DNA from: Pseudonocardia oceani
GTDB taxonomy: Bacteria; Actinomycetota; Actinomycetes; Mycobacteriales; Pseudonocardiaceae
Assembly (NCBI RefSeq): GCF_019263585.2
Contig: NZ_JADQDF010000001.1
Coordinates: 992,001 to 1,056,000 of the forward strand
Reading direction: 5' to 3'
Length of the DNA: 64,000 bases
Shown: positions 8,059 through 18,244 of the stretch, piece by piece
How the letters are laid out: each line of letters begins with the position of its first letter
Numbering within the stretch: position 1 is the stretch's first letter
Made by a program: the position numbers and the translations under genes
Notes under the pieces: model-generated
Databases searched by the model: none
What the model saw: the letters and a program-made list of their open reading frames with translations, nothing else
What the model was told of the DNA's origin: nothing

Positions 8059-8954
8059 CCGACTACGCACAGGACCTGGTCTTCGGCAGCTTCGTCACCC
8101 CGTCGGCCCGGCCCCCGCTGCGACCGGTCGAGCTCGCCGTGCTGTCCGAGCGGGTCGGCCTGGACCTCGTGACGTTCCAGGACCACCCGTACCAGCCGGC
8201 GCTGCAGGACGCGTGGACCCTGATGTCCTTCGCCGCCGCCCGCACCGAGCGCATCCGCATCAGCGGGAACGTGCTGAACCTGCCGCTGCGGCAGCCCGCG
8301 GTGCTCGCCCGCAGCGCGGCGACGCTCGACCGGCTCAGCGGCGGCCGGGTCGAGATGGGGATCGGCGCCGGCGGCTTCTGGGACGCGATCGCCGGCATGG
8401 GCGCGCGGCGCCTGACGCCCGGGCAGTCGATCCAGGCGCTCGAGGAGGCCATCACGATCATGCGCGGGATCTGGGCCGCGGACGAGCGGGGCGGGCTGAC
8501 CGTCGAGGGCGAGTTCCACCGCACCAGCGGGGCGAAGCGGGGGCCGGCGCCCGCCCACGACATCGGCGTGTGGGTCGGCGCCTACAAGCCCCGCCTGCTG
8601 CGGATGGTCGGTCGCGTCGCCGACGGCTGGATCCCGTCGCTGCCCTACCTCCCCGACGGGCCGGCGTCGCTGACGGAGATGAGCAGGCACGTCGACGACG
8701 CCGCGCGCGCCGCGGGCCGCGACCCGGCCGCGGTCACCCGATTGCTCAACATCGGCGGCGAGTTCCGGCGCGACAGCGGGGGCCTGCTCGTCGGTCCGCC
8801 GGACCAGTGGGCCGAGGAGCTGACCGACATCGCGCTGGTCCACGGCGTCTCGGGCTTCATCATGATGGGCGACGATCCCACCGCGCTGGAGATCTTCGCC
8901 CGCGAGGTCGCCCCCCGCGTCCGGGAGCTGGTCGCCGCCGAGCGCGCGGCCTGA
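8055..8954 (+). CDS. LLM-class flavin/F420-dependent oxidoreductase
   Basis: 299 residues beginning at an ATG that overlaps the preceding stop (ATGA), so translation is coupled. TIM-barrel luciferase-like signatures are DLVTFQDHPYQP, RIRISGNVLNLPLRQPAVLA and GGRVEMGIGAGGFWD, with FAREVAPRVREL at the C-terminus. It is clearly paralogous to the N-terminal domain of the upstream fusion, suggesting duplication followed by fusion. The two products probably act on the same substrate. Confidence 0.87.
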   Translation: MTDYAQDLVFGSFVTPSARPPLRPVELAVLSERVGLDLVTFQDHPYQPALQDAWTLMSFAAARTERIRISGNVLNLPLRQPAVLARSAATLDRLSGGRVEMGIGAGGFWDAIAGMGARRLTPGQSIQALEEAITIMRGIWAADERGGLTVEGEFHRTSGAKRGPAPAHDIGVWVGAYKPRLLRMVGRVADGWIPSLPYLPDGPASLTEMSRHVDDAARAAGRDPAAVTRLLNIGGEFRRDSGGLLVGPPDQWAEELTDIALVHGVSGFIMMGDDPTALEIFAREVAPRVRELVAAERAA

Positions 8955-8972
8955 CGCCCCGGCGCGGGATCC

Positions 8973-9890
8973 TCAGGCGGCCGGTCGCCGCACCTGCTCC
9001 AGCAGCGCGGCCAGGTACGCTCGCAGGGCCGGCGAGACGGGCGCGTCGCGGGTCACGACGAACAGCCGCCGCGCCAGGTCGACCCCCGCGACGTCGCGGA
9101 CGGCCAGCCGGGGGTCGGCCGCGGGCAGCGCGAGCTTGGGCAGGAGCGTGACGACCCCGGCGCACCGGACGAGCTCGAGCTGGACGTCCGCGTCGTCGGA
9201 CCGGTGCCGCAGGTCCGGCTCGTAGCCGCCGTGCGCCCGGCAGGTCCCCCGCACCATCGCCTGGTGCCCGGTGCCCTCCCCGCTGGCCGCCCAGACCTCG
9301 TCGCGCAGCGCGGCGACCGGGACGGGATCCGCCCCCTGCGCGAGGGCGTGGTTCGCCGGCAGCACGAGCCGGACCGCCTCCCGGTGGAGCGGGGTGTGCA
9401 CGAGGCCGGCCGGTCGCGGGCGGGGGAAGCCGTCGTACTCGTCGCTGATCACCAGGTCGACCGCGCCCAGCCGGAGCTCGGGGAGCGCGAGCTCGACCTC
9501 GAGCTCGGTGATCTCCACGGCGACGCCGGGGTGCTCCTCTGCGAGCGCGACCAGCGCGGGGATGAGCAGCCGTCGCGCCGCGGACTGCACACCCACCGCG
9601 CGGACCCTGCCCCGCACCTCGTCGGTGAGCGAGGCGAGATCGGTCTCCGCATCCTCCACGGCGCGCAGCAGGATCGCGGCGTGCCCGGCGAGCACCCGGC
9701 CCGCGTCGGTGAGCCGCACCCCGCGCCCGGCCGGCTCCAGCAGGCCGGCCCCTGCCTCCTTCTCCAGCACCGCGAGCTGCTGCGAGACCGCCGACGGGCT
9801 GTAGCCCAGTGCCGACGCCACCGCCGTCAGGGTCCGGCGCTCGGCCAGCTCGCGGAGCATCCGCAGGCGGCGCAGATCGGACAGGACCAT
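8973..9890 (-). CDS. LysR-family transcriptional regulator
   Basis: 305 residues. The N-terminal winged helix-turn-helix spans residues ~5-62 (LTAVASALGYSPSAVSQQLAVLEKE), followed by the LysR linker and a periplasmic-binding-like effector domain. It ends 18 bp from the stop of the LLM gene (convergent) and is divergent from an EamA transporter. The 72-bp divergent region carries a 12-bp dyad (9906-9938). By the usual LysR logic it regulates the EamA gene and itself. Confidence 0.9.
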   Translation of the reverse strand: MVLSDLRRLRMLRELAERRTLTAVASALGYSPSAVSQQLAVLEKEAGAGLLEPAGRGVRLTDAGRVLAGHAAILLRAVEDAETDLASLTDEVRGRVRAVGVQSAARRLLIPALVALAEEHPGVAVEITELEVELALPELRLGAVDLVISDEYDGFPRPRPAGLVHTPLHREAVRLVLPANHALAQGADPVPVAALRDEVWAASGEGTGHQAMVRGTCRAHGGYEPDLRHRSDDADVQLELVRCAGVVTLLPKLALPAADPRLAVRDVAGVDLARRLFVVTRDAPVSPALRAYLAALLEQVRRPAA

Positions 9891-9905
9891 GCAGAAACCC
9901 TAACT

Positions 9906-9938
9906 GTTCAACTCCAGGATCTGTCGCTGGAACTGAAC
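9906..9938. promoter_or_regulatory. probable LysR-type operator (33-bp dyad)
   Basis: GTTCAACTCCAG (9906-9917) and CTGGAACTGAAC (9927-9938) match as an inverted repeat at 10 of 12 positions around a 9-bp spacer. The dyad lies between the lysR start (9890) and the EamA start (9963). Size and position fit a LysR recognition or activation site; binding is inferred. Confidence 0.65.
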
Positions 9939-9962
9939 GGTCTCCTCGGACAGGCTGGTGTC

Positions 9963-10880
9963 GTGTCCAGCCCGGCCCGCGAGGTCTCCCCCAGCGGCGT
10001 GCTCGCGTCCCTGGGGGCGTCGGTCCTCTTCGGCTTCACCTTCCTGCTCCCGCCCCGCCTGCTGCCGCTCGATCCCGGGCAGATCCTCGCCTACCGGATC
10101 GTCGTGACGCTGGTCGTCCTCGTGCCGCTGTTCACCGCGCTGCGGGTGTGGCCCGAGGTGCTCGCGATCCTCCGGCGCTGCCGGGACGCCCCGCACCTGG
10201 CCGCCGTCCTCGCGGTGGACGCGGCGCTGCTGGGGCTGCAGCTGTGGCTGTTCGGGTGGGCTCCCCAGAGCGGGCACGGCCTCGAACTGTCCCTCGGGTA
10301 CCTCGTCCTGCCGCTCGTCATGGTGCTCACCGGTGCCGTCGTTTACCGCGAGAGGCTGTCGGCGCTGCGGGTCGCGGCCGTCGGCACCGCCTCCGTCGGC
10401 GTGGTCGCCGCCGTCGTCCTCGCCGGCGGCCTGAGCTGGCCGACCCTGCTCGTGGCGCTGGGCCTGCCGCTGTACTTCGTCAGCAGGCGCGCGTTCGGAC
10501 TCGACAGCACCGGGGCGCAGTTCCTGGAGCTCACGGCGATGCTGCCGTTCTCGGTGGTCGTCATGACCGTGCACCCGTCGTTCGGCACCGTCGCCACCGA
10601 GCCGGGTCTGGTCGCCGGCCTCCTGGTGCTCGGGCTGGTGAGCGCGGGCGGGTTCACCCTCTACCTCACCGCGAGCCGGGTGCTGCCGTTCGCCGTGTTC
10701 GGGGTGCTGAGCTACGCCGAACCGGTGCTCCTGGTGCTGGTGGCCCTGACCGTGCTCGGCGAGCCGTGGACCTCAAAGGACTCGTTCGTCTACCTGCCGA
10801 TCTGCGCGGGGCTGTGCGTCCTGGCCGTCGAGGTGCACCGGGAGGGGCGGCGCCGGGCGGACGCCGTCCTCACCGGCTGA
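9963..10880 (+). CDS. EamA/RarD-family membrane transporter
   Basis: 305 residues from the GTG at 9963 (SSPAREVSPSG start). Ten hydrophobic segments can be read, beginning GVLASLGASVLFGFTFLL and ending FVYLPICAGLCVLAVEV, as in drug/metabolite transporters of the EamA family. RarD features include YRIVVTLVVLVPL and the second-repeat SYAEPVLLVLVALTVLGE. It is likely an efflux carrier for small metabolites. It is divergent from, and probably controlled by, the LysR gene. Confidence 0.85.
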   Translation: MSSPAREVSPSGVLASLGASVLFGFTFLLPPRLLPLDPGQILAYRIVVTLVVLVPLFTALRVWPEVLAILRRCRDAPHLAAVLAVDAALLGLQLWLFGWAPQSGHGLELSLGYLVLPLVMVLTGAVVYRERLSALRVAAVGTASVGVVAAVVLAGGLSWPTLLVALGLPLYFVSRRAFGLDSTGAQFLELTAMLPFSVVVMTVHPSFGTVATEPGLVAGLLVLGLVSAGGFTLYLTASRVLPFAVFGVLSYAEPVLLVLVALTVLGEPWTSKDSFVYLPICAGLCVLAVEVHREGRRRADAVLTG

Positions 10881-10920
10881 GGTATCCGCGCCCGCTCCCG
10901 GACCGCCGTCGAGCCGAGGT

Positions 10921-11517
10921 TCAGCGGTGGTCGGCGACGACCGTGCCGGCACCCCACGGCGCCACCGCGGCGTCGCGGTCGTGGAAGCGCTCGGGGAGGT
11001 CGTCGACGACGTCCCAGGTCGCCGACAGCCGTCCGAACCCGACGAAGACCGCGATCTGCACGCCCAGCTCGACGATCTCGGGCTCGCCGAAGTGCGTGCG
11101 CAGGAGGTCGAACACGGCGTCGCCCGCGGCGAGGTGGTCGGTGGCGAACAGGTCGGCGTAGCGCAGCGCGGCCTTCTCGGCGCCGGTCAGGTCCGGAGCC
11201 TCCTGCGGCTCCTCCAGCGAGCACACCAGGTCCTCCGTGACGCCGTCCGCCGCACCGCTCGCGGTGCGCAGCGCCATGCAGCTGCGGCACTGGTTGTGGA
11301 ACGCGATGCGCAACCGCACCAGCTCGACCAGCCGGGGCGGGAGCGTCGAGGTCGCGGTGAGGGCGCTGCGGAAGGCCAGGAACGCCGCGGTGACGTCGGG
11401 CCGCTGCGCGAGGACGCGCAACAGGCCGAGACCCTGCGGGTCGTCGAGGGCGGGGCCGAGCGCCGCGCGCAGGGCGGGGTCGAAGTGGGCGGGCGGGACG
11501 GCGTGCAGACGGGCCAC
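10921..11517 (-). CDS. carboxymuconolactone decarboxylase / AhpD-like protein
   Basis: 198 residues from the GTG at 11517, preceded by a good GGAGAGG ribosome site. An AhpD-like helical domain carries the CxxC of FHNQCRSCMALRTA near residue 85. The His that follows CxxC in true AhpD is not at its usual place, so peroxidase activity is uncertain. The C-terminal half (TGAEKAALRYADLFATDH, FVGFGRLSATWDVVDDLP) is typical of the family in actinobacteria. It probably acts in antioxidant or small-molecule chemistry. Confidence 0.85.
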   Translation of the reverse strand: MARLHAVPPAHFDPALRAALGPALDDPQGLGLLRVLAQRPDVTAAFLAFRSALTATSTLPPRLVELVRLRIAFHNQCRSCMALRTASGAADGVTEDLVCSLEEPQEAPDLTGAEKAALRYADLFATDHLAAGDAVFDLLRTHFGEPEIVELGVQIAVFVGFGRLSATWDVVDDLPERFHDRDAAVAPWGAGTVVADHR

Positions 11518-11594
11518 GGAACCTCTCCTCGTCGAATCGCTGTCCCCACGGTGACGGACGCGACGGTCATCGGGCCGAGCAGACGTCGTCGAGG

Positions 11595-12074
11595 TTATAG
11601 CGACGCACACGGACGGCGCCGGTAGGCGACCGCGAAGTCGAGCTCCCACGTCCGTCCGCCGTCGTCGGAGCGCTCCCAGCGGCCGTCGATCGTCGAGGCG
11701 TCGGCGCTGATCGCCCCGACGAAGCGCTGGGAGAAGTCGAGCGGGCTGAAGTCGGCCTCGGTGCGCACCAGCGCCCAGACCCCGTCGGCCAGCGTCATGC
11801 GGTGCAGCCGGGTGACGCCGCGGGAGTCGAAGTAGTGCTGCAGGTAGCCGTCGCCGTCGGCCGCGATGACGCAGAGACTGTCGGGGATCGGGTCGGGGGC
11901 GAGCGAGCGCACCAGCAGGTACGCACCACCCAGCGCCCACTCGACGGTGACGCGTCCGGTCAGGGAGTCCGGGTCGGCCACACCCCACTCCGGCGGGGCC
12001 GTCGGCCGCACCTCCCACTCCCCCACCAGGACCTCCAGGGCGGCGAGGGCGGGGCTGCTGTCTGCGGTGGCCAT
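11595..12074 (-). CDS. DUF1579-like / lipocalin-fold conserved protein
   Basis: 159 residues from the ATG at 12074. The opening ALEVLVGEWEV, then GRVTVEWALGGAYLLVRS and YLQHYFDSRGV, suggest a small beta-barrel protein of the DUF1579 type with a conserved Trp-containing first strand. The C-terminus ERSDDGGRTWELDFAV recalls the same family. No catalytic residues are evident. It sits upstream of the AhpD-like gene on the same strand, 78 bp away, perhaps in one transcript. Confidence 0.65.
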   Translation of the reverse strand: MATADSSPALAALEVLVGEWEVRPTAPPEWGVADPDSLTGRVTVEWALGGAYLLVRSLAPDPIPDSLCVIAADGDGYLQHYFDSRGVTRLHRMTLADGVWALVRTEADFSPLDFSQRFVGAISADASTIDGRWERSDDGGRTWELDFAVAYRRRPCASL

Positions 12075-12208
12075 GCCCCTACGACGACCGCGACGCCGCG
12101 AACTCACCGGTCGTCGTCTTCCCCTCCCGCGGACGATCTCCTACCGTCGACCCGGGTGGGCGTCGCGGAGACCGGGCCCACCCCCGTGCGAGCGGTACGA
12201 CGAGAGCG

Positions 12209-13066
12209 GTGGCGCAGCTGAACCGGAAGGGCCTCACGGCGGTCGTGCTGGGCGGAGGTGGCGTGCTCGGCGCGGTCCAGGTGGGGATGCTGCGGGCGCT
12301 GGTCGAGGCCGGTATCCGGCCGGACCTGGTCCTGGGCACCTCGGTCGGGGCGCTCAACGGCGCGGTCCTCGCCGCACTGCCGCCCGGTGAGGTGGCCGAC
12401 CGGCTCGACGCCATGTGGAGCTCGCCCGACGCGCGGGGGCTGTTCGCCGCGGGGACCGTCGCGCGGCTGCGCGAGTTCGCCCGCAGCGGGGTGGCGGCGC
12501 ACCCGTCTGCCCCGCTGCGGCGGGCGGTCACCGCCGTGCTGGGTGACCGGCTCATCGAGGACCTGCCGGTGCCCTTCGCCTGCTGCGCCGCCGGCGTCGA
12601 GGACGCCGCGGAGCACTGGTTCGACAGCGGCCCGGCCGTGGACGCCGTGCTGGCCTCGGCCGCCGTGCCGGGCCTGCTGCCGCCCGTCGTCGTCGACGGC
12701 CGGCACTACCTCGACGGCGGGCTGGTCAACAGCATCCCGCTGGGCGCGGCGGTCGAGCGCGGCGCCACCCGCGTGTTCGTGCTGCAGGTCGGGCGCATCG
12801 ACCAGCCGCTGCGCCCGCCCCGACGGCCCTGGGAGGTCGCGATGGTCGCGTTCGAGATCGCCCGCCGCCACCGCTACGCCCGCGACCTGGCGGCGGTGCC
12901 CGCCGACGTCGAGGTGCACGTGCTGCCGACCGGGGGCGCGCCGCCGCGCTGGGACAGCCGGGCCGCGCTGCGCTACGGCGACGTCGCCGCCTCGCTGGCC
13001 CGCACCGACTCCGCCTACCGGGCGTCGACCGGGTACCTGCGCGACCTGACCGGGGAGGACCGGTGA
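12209..13066 (+). CDS. patatin-like phospholipase
   Basis: 285 residues from a GTG. The glycine-rich oxyanion motif GGGGVLGA is at residues ~15-22, the nucleophile in GTSVG at ~45 and the Asp of the Ser-Asp dyad in DGGLVNS near 170, all of which make up a complete patatin active site. There is no signal peptide, so it acts in the cytosol or at the inner membrane face. Its stop overlaps the GTG of an acyltransferase gene (GTGA), implying coupled lipid deacylation and reacylation. Confidence 0.92.
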   Translation: MAQLNRKGLTAVVLGGGGVLGAVQVGMLRALVEAGIRPDLVLGTSVGALNGAVLAALPPGEVADRLDAMWSSPDARGLFAAGTVARLREFARSGVAAHPSAPLRRAVTAVLGDRLIEDLPVPFACCAAGVEDAAEHWFDSGPAVDAVLASAAVPGLLPPVVVDGRHYLDGGLVNSIPLGAAVERGATRVFVLQVGRIDQPLRPPRRPWEVAMVAFEIARRHRYARDLAAVPADVEVHVLPTGGAPPRWDSRAALRYGDVAASLARTDSAYRASTGYLRDLTGEDR

Positions 13067-14058
13067 CGCTCCCCCCGCGGTGGGTCCGACGGCTGGTGCT
13101 CGCGCCCGCGATGGTCGCCCTGACCCTGCTGGTGCTGGCCACGCTGCCCGTGTGGCTCGTGCTCGCCGCCGCCCTGTCCCCGCTCCTGCCGGGCCGGCTG
13201 CGGGTGCTGCGGGTGACCTGGGTCGTCGTGGTGGCCCTGGTGCTGGAGAGCACCGTGCTCGGAGCGCTGCTGGGGCTGTGGGTCGCGGCCGGGTTCGGGC
13301 TCGCGCTGCGCACGCCGCGTTTCCAGTACCTGCACTACCAGCTGGTGGGCTGGTACCTGCGCGTGCTCTACCGCGAGGCCGCCCGGGTGCTGCGGCTGCG
13401 GGTGGAGATCGAGGGCCCCGACCCGGACGAGTACCTCGACCGGCCGCTGGTGGTGTGCTGCCGCCACGCCGGACCCGGCGACTCGTTCCTGCTCGTGCAC
13501 GCACTGGTGAACTGGTACGCCCGGGAACCGCGCATCGTGCTGGCCGCGGCCCTGCAGTGGGACCCGGCCCTCGACGTCCTGCTCAACCGGCTGCCCAACC
13601 GGTTCCTCAGCGCGGGCGGCGGCGAGCACCTGGAGGCGCGGATCGGCGAGCTCGCCACCGGGCTCGACCACGACGACGCCTTCGTCATCTTCCCCGAGGG
13701 CGGCAACTTCACCGAGCGCCGCCGCGTCGCCGGGATCGCCCGGCTGCGGGCGCAGGGCCTGGAGGAGATGGCCCGCCGGTCCGAGGCCATGCGGCACGTG
13801 CTGCCGCCGCGCCCGGGCGGGCTCACCGCCGCACTCGCCGCGGCACCGGACGCCGACGTCGTGTGGGTAGCCCACGCCGGGCTCGACCACCTCTACACGG
13901 TGGCCGACATCTGGCGGGAGCTGCCGCTCGACGCCACGGTCCGGATGCGCTGGTGGCGGGTACCGGCTGCCGACGTCCCCGAGACGCAGGAGGCCCGGAT
14001 CGACTGGCTCTACGGCTGGTGGGAGCGGATCGACGACTGGGTGGACAGCACCCGCTGA
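13063..14058 (+). CDS. membrane-bound lysophospholipid acyltransferase (PlsC-like)
   Basis: 331 residues. Two or three hydrophobic segments (residues ~10-80) precede an acyltransferase domain with the catalytic CRHAGPGDSF, a variant of HX4D, and the FPEGGNFT substrate motif. PlsC-type enzymes acylate lysophosphatidate or related lipids. Translation is coupled to the upstream patatin gene, suggesting a remodelling pair. It converges with the MmpS-like gene. Confidence 0.85.
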   Translation: MTLPPRWVRRLVLAPAMVALTLLVLATLPVWLVLAAALSPLLPGRLRVLRVTWVVVVALVLESTVLGALLGLWVAAGFGLALRTPRFQYLHYQLVGWYLRVLYREAARVLRLRVEIEGPDPDEYLDRPLVVCCRHAGPGDSFLLVHALVNWYAREPRIVLAAALQWDPALDVLLNRLPNRFLSAGGGEHLEARIGELATGLDHDDAFVIFPEGGNFTERRRVAGIARLRAQGLEEMARRSEAMRHVLPPRPGGLTAALAAAPDADVVWVAHAGLDHLYTVADIWRELPLDATVRMRWWRVPAADVPETQEARIDWLYGWWERIDDWVDSTR

Positions 14059-14102
14059 CGGCACCGCAGGACCCCGACGGCGACCGGCCGCCCGGGGCTC
14101 CG

Positions 14103-15715
<1,613 letters not shown>

Positions 15716-15775
15716 CCGGGACCAACCCCCGCTAGAGGTCGACGCACCGTGCTGCGCCGACGTGTGACTTCCACA

Positions 15776-15790
15776 TACCCCCCCGGGGTA
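15776..15790. promoter_or_regulatory. CsoR/CstR-type operator 2
   Basis: TACCCCCCCGGGGTA within ATACCC-GGGTAT lies 26 bp upstream of the rhodanese start at 15816 and overlaps its probable promoter. It is the second of three near-identical dyads in this cluster. Confidence 0.8.
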
Positions 15791-15815
15791 TCAAACACTG
15801 AAGAAGGAGAGTGCG

Positions 15816-16124
15816 ATGCAGGTCAAGGAGATCGATGTGGACGGATTCGCTGCGGTCCGCGAGGGGGTCGAGGTGCTGGACGTGCGGTCGCCCGAGGAGT
15901 TCGCCGCGGGGCACGTGCCCGGCGCGGTCAACGTGCCTCTGCCCGAGATGGGCGCGGCAGCAGTGCGGTACGCCGGTGAGCGGGTGTTCGTGATCTGCCA
16001 GTCCGGGGGCCGCAGTGCGGCCGCGGCGCAGATCCTGGACGCCGCCGGCGCGGACGCCACATCGGTCGCCGGCGGCACCGCGGGCTGGATGCAGGGCGGG
16101 CGCCGGGTCGAGACCGACACCTGA
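15816..16124 (+). CDS. single-domain rhodanese-like sulfurtransferase
   Basis: 102 residues, one rhodanese domain: LDVRSPEEFAAGHVPGAVNVP at residues ~21-41 and the active loop ICQSGGRS with Cys61. It has no signal sequence, so it is cytosolic. Such proteins carry sulfane sulfur as a Cys persulfide. A good GAAGGAG site precedes the ATG, and a CstR-type operator lies just upstream. It probably relays sulfur within the persulfide-detoxification cluster. Confidence 0.93.
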   Translation: MQVKEIDVDGFAAVREGVEVLDVRSPEEFAAGHVPGAVNVPLPEMGAAAVRYAGERVFVICQSGGRSAAAAQILDAAGADATSVAGGTAGWMQGGRRVETDT

Positions 16125-16198
16125 GCACTCGCCTGCGGGAGACGTCGGAGCTCCCTCAGAGATGTCGTCGAGGAACCGAACAGGAAGGACTCCGCGTC

Positions 16199-16600
16199 GT
16201 GGACATCACACGCACCATCACCGTCTCCCAGCCCTTCACCGACGTCGCGCAGCGGGTTCGCGAGGCTCTGGCCGCTCAGGGTTTCGGAGTGCTGACCGAG
16301 ATCGACATGACGGCGACGATGAAGGAGAAGCGTGGCGCCGACATCGAGGACTTCCTCGTCCTCGGCGCGTGCAACCCCGAGCTCGCCGAGCGCGCGCTGC
16401 ACATCGACCGACGGATCGGGGTCCGGCTGCCGTGCAACGTCGTCGTCCGGGCCACCGACCGCACCGGCCGGGTCGCCACGATCGTGGAGCTGATGAACCC
16501 GCAGCTCCTCGCGACGGTGACCGACGATCCCGACCTCGCCCCGATCGCTGACGAGGCCGACCGTCGGATGAGCGCAGTCCTGGACGCTCTGCAGCAGTAG
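16199..16600 (+). CDS. DUF302 domain protein
   Basis: 133 residues from a GTG with AGGAAGGA upstream. The domain is recognisable from FTDVAQRVREALAAQGFGVLTEIDM, LGACNPELAERAL, GVRLPCNVVVR and the end VTDDPDLAPIADEADRRM. DUF302 proteins often sit with rhodaneses and TauE exporters in sulfur or redox islands, but their biochemistry is undefined. The Cys pair (GAC and LPC) is noteworthy for a possible sulfur-binding role. It probably shares a transcript with the rhodanese. Confidence 0.88.
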   Translation: MDITRTITVSQPFTDVAQRVREALAAQGFGVLTEIDMTATMKEKRGADIEDFLVLGACNPELAERALHIDRRIGVRLPCNVVVRATDRTGRVATIVELMNPQLLATVTDDPDLAPIADEADRRMSAVLDALQQ

Positions 16601-16700
16601 GTCGCTCCCGTACCGCGAACCGACCGACCCACCACCCCGGCAGCCCCTTCCACAACCAGGTCGACCGACCTAGGTCAGTGCCAGATCTGTACCCGTCACA

Positions 16701-16714
16701 TACCCTACGGGGTA
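16701..16714. promoter_or_regulatory. CsoR/CstR-type operator 3
   Basis: TACCCTACGGGGTA, flanked by CACA and GGG, ends 16 bp before the chosen ATG of the MBL-rhodanese gene. It is the third and slightly degenerate copy of the dyad seen at 15402 and 15776. Confidence 0.75.
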
Positions 16715-16730
16715 GGGAATGGAGAGTCCG

Positions 16731-18167
16731 ATGAACGCACCTTCCGACACCCTGAACGAGAGCTCGGCACGGTTCCGGGTCGAGACGATCGAGACCACGA
16801 GCCTGGGCGACCGCAGCTACCTCGTCCACGACGGCGAGACCGCGGTCGTGGTGGACCCCCAGCGCGACATCGACCGGATCACCGCACTGCTCACCGAGCG
16901 CGGGCTGCGGCCGTCGCACGTCGTCGAGACCCACGTGCACAACGACTACGTCTCCGGCGGACTGGAGCTGGCCCGCACGACCGGCGCGACCTACGTGCTC
17001 GCAACGGGCGACGAGCTGCGGTTCCCGTACCAGCCGGTCACCGACGGCGACGTGCTCGAGGCGGGCCGGATGCGGCTGCGGGTGCTGCACACCCCCGGCC
17101 ACACCCACCACCACGTCAGCTACGTCCTGCAGGACGCCGACGGGCAGACCCATGCCGTGTTCACCGGCGGCTCCATGCTCTACGGCGCCACCGGCCGCAC
17201 CGACCTGGTGCGCCCCGAGGACACCGAACAGCTCACCCACGCCCAGTACCACTCGGTGCGCCGACTGGCCGCCGAACTGCCCCCCGACACCCCGGTCTAC
17301 CCCACACACGGGTTCGGCAGCTTCTGCTCGGCCACCCCGACCAGCGGCGACGCCTCCACCGTGGGCGCCCAGGCCGGGACCAACCCCGCGCTGACCCTGG
17401 CGGAGCAGGACTACGTCGAGACCCTGATCGCCGGGCTCGGCGCGTTCCCCGCCTACTACGCCCACATGGGCCCGCTCAACCGGGCCGGCGCCGGACCGGT
17501 GGACCTGTCGCTGCCCGAGCCGGTCGACCCGGCCGAGCTGCGCGGGCGGATCCAGGCCGGGGAGTGGGTGGTCGACCTGCGCGAGCGCACCGCGTTCGCC
17601 GCCGGGCACGTGGCCGGCTCCCTGGGCTTCGAGCTGTCCACCAACTTCCTGACCTACCTGGGCTGGCTCTACCCCTGGGGTGCCCCGCTGACCCTGATCG
17701 GTGAGTCGGCCGAGCAGATCACCCAGGCCCGCCGCGAACTCGTCCGGATCGGTATCGACCGCCTCGCCGGGATCGCGCACGGCACGATCGACGAGCTCGC
17801 CGACCGACAGCCACTGCGCTCCTACCCGACCAGCGACTTCCCCGGACTCGCCGCCGCCCTGGCCGAGCGGCCGGGCGCCTTCACCGTGCTCGACGCCCGC
17901 CGCGACGACGAACGCGCCGCCGGTGGGGTAACCGGTTCGATCCACATCCCGATCCACGAACTCACCGACCGCGCCGACGAAGTCCCCGACGGCGAGACGT
18001 GGGTCTACTGCGGCTCCGGCTACCGCGCCTCGATCGCCGCATCCATCCTCGACCGCCCCGGCCGCGACCTGGTCCTGGTCGACGACAGCTACACCCACGC
18101 CACCGACGCCGGCCTGCACACCGAGCAGCCCGAACACACCGAGCAGCCTGGGTCCGCCCGCTCCTGA
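16731..18167 (+). CDS. CstB-type persulfide dioxygenase/sulfurtransferase (MBL + two rhodanese domains)
   Basis: 478 residues from ATG 16731 (GGAGAG site; an ATG at 16719 overlaps that site). The MBL domain (~15-255) has THVHNDY and [10 protein letters not shown] first, degenerate rhodanese domain (~260-360) lacks a Cys, and a second (~375-460) has VYCGSGYRA. This is the CstB layout: persulfide dioxygenase, pseudo-rhodanese, rhodanese. The metal-ligand Asp of ETHE1/CstB (FTGD) is Gly here (FTGGSMLYG), so catalysis needs checking. The tail is a [11 protein letters not shown] repeat. Operator 3 implies CstR control. Confidence 0.87.
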   Translation: MNAPSDTLNESSARFRVETIETTSLGDRSYLVHDGETAVVVDPQRDIDRITALLTERGLRPSHVVETHVHNDYVSGGLELARTTGATYVLATGDELRFPYQPVTDGDVLEAGRMRLRVLHTPGHTHHHVSYVLQDADGQTHAVFTGGSMLYGATGRTDLVRPEDTEQLTHAQYHSVRRLAAELPPDTPVYPTHGFGSFCSATPTSGDASTVGAQAGTNPALTLAEQDYVETLIAGLGAFPAYYAHMGPLNRAGAGPVDLSLPEPVDPAELRGRIQAGEWVVDLRERTAFAAGHVAGSLGFELSTNFLTYLGWLYPWGAPLTLIGESAEQITQARRELVRIGIDRLAGIAHGTIDELADRQPLRSYPTSDFPGLAAALAERPGAFTVLDARRDDERAAGGVTGSIHIPIHELTDRADEVPDGETWVYCGSGYRASIAASILDRPGRDLVLVDDSYTHATDAGLHTEQPEHTEQPGSARS

Positions 18168-18244
18168 GATGGCGTCGAGCCACCACGTCTCCACCACGAA
18201 CGAGCCGGGCGGACAGTCGACCCGCACACCCTGCAGACCTGGAG

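Noticed and set aside
16719..16721. ATG at 16719 as start of the first CstB-type gene
   Set aside because: It overlaps the GGAGAG ribosome site of the ATG at 16731 and lies 5 bp from the operator.
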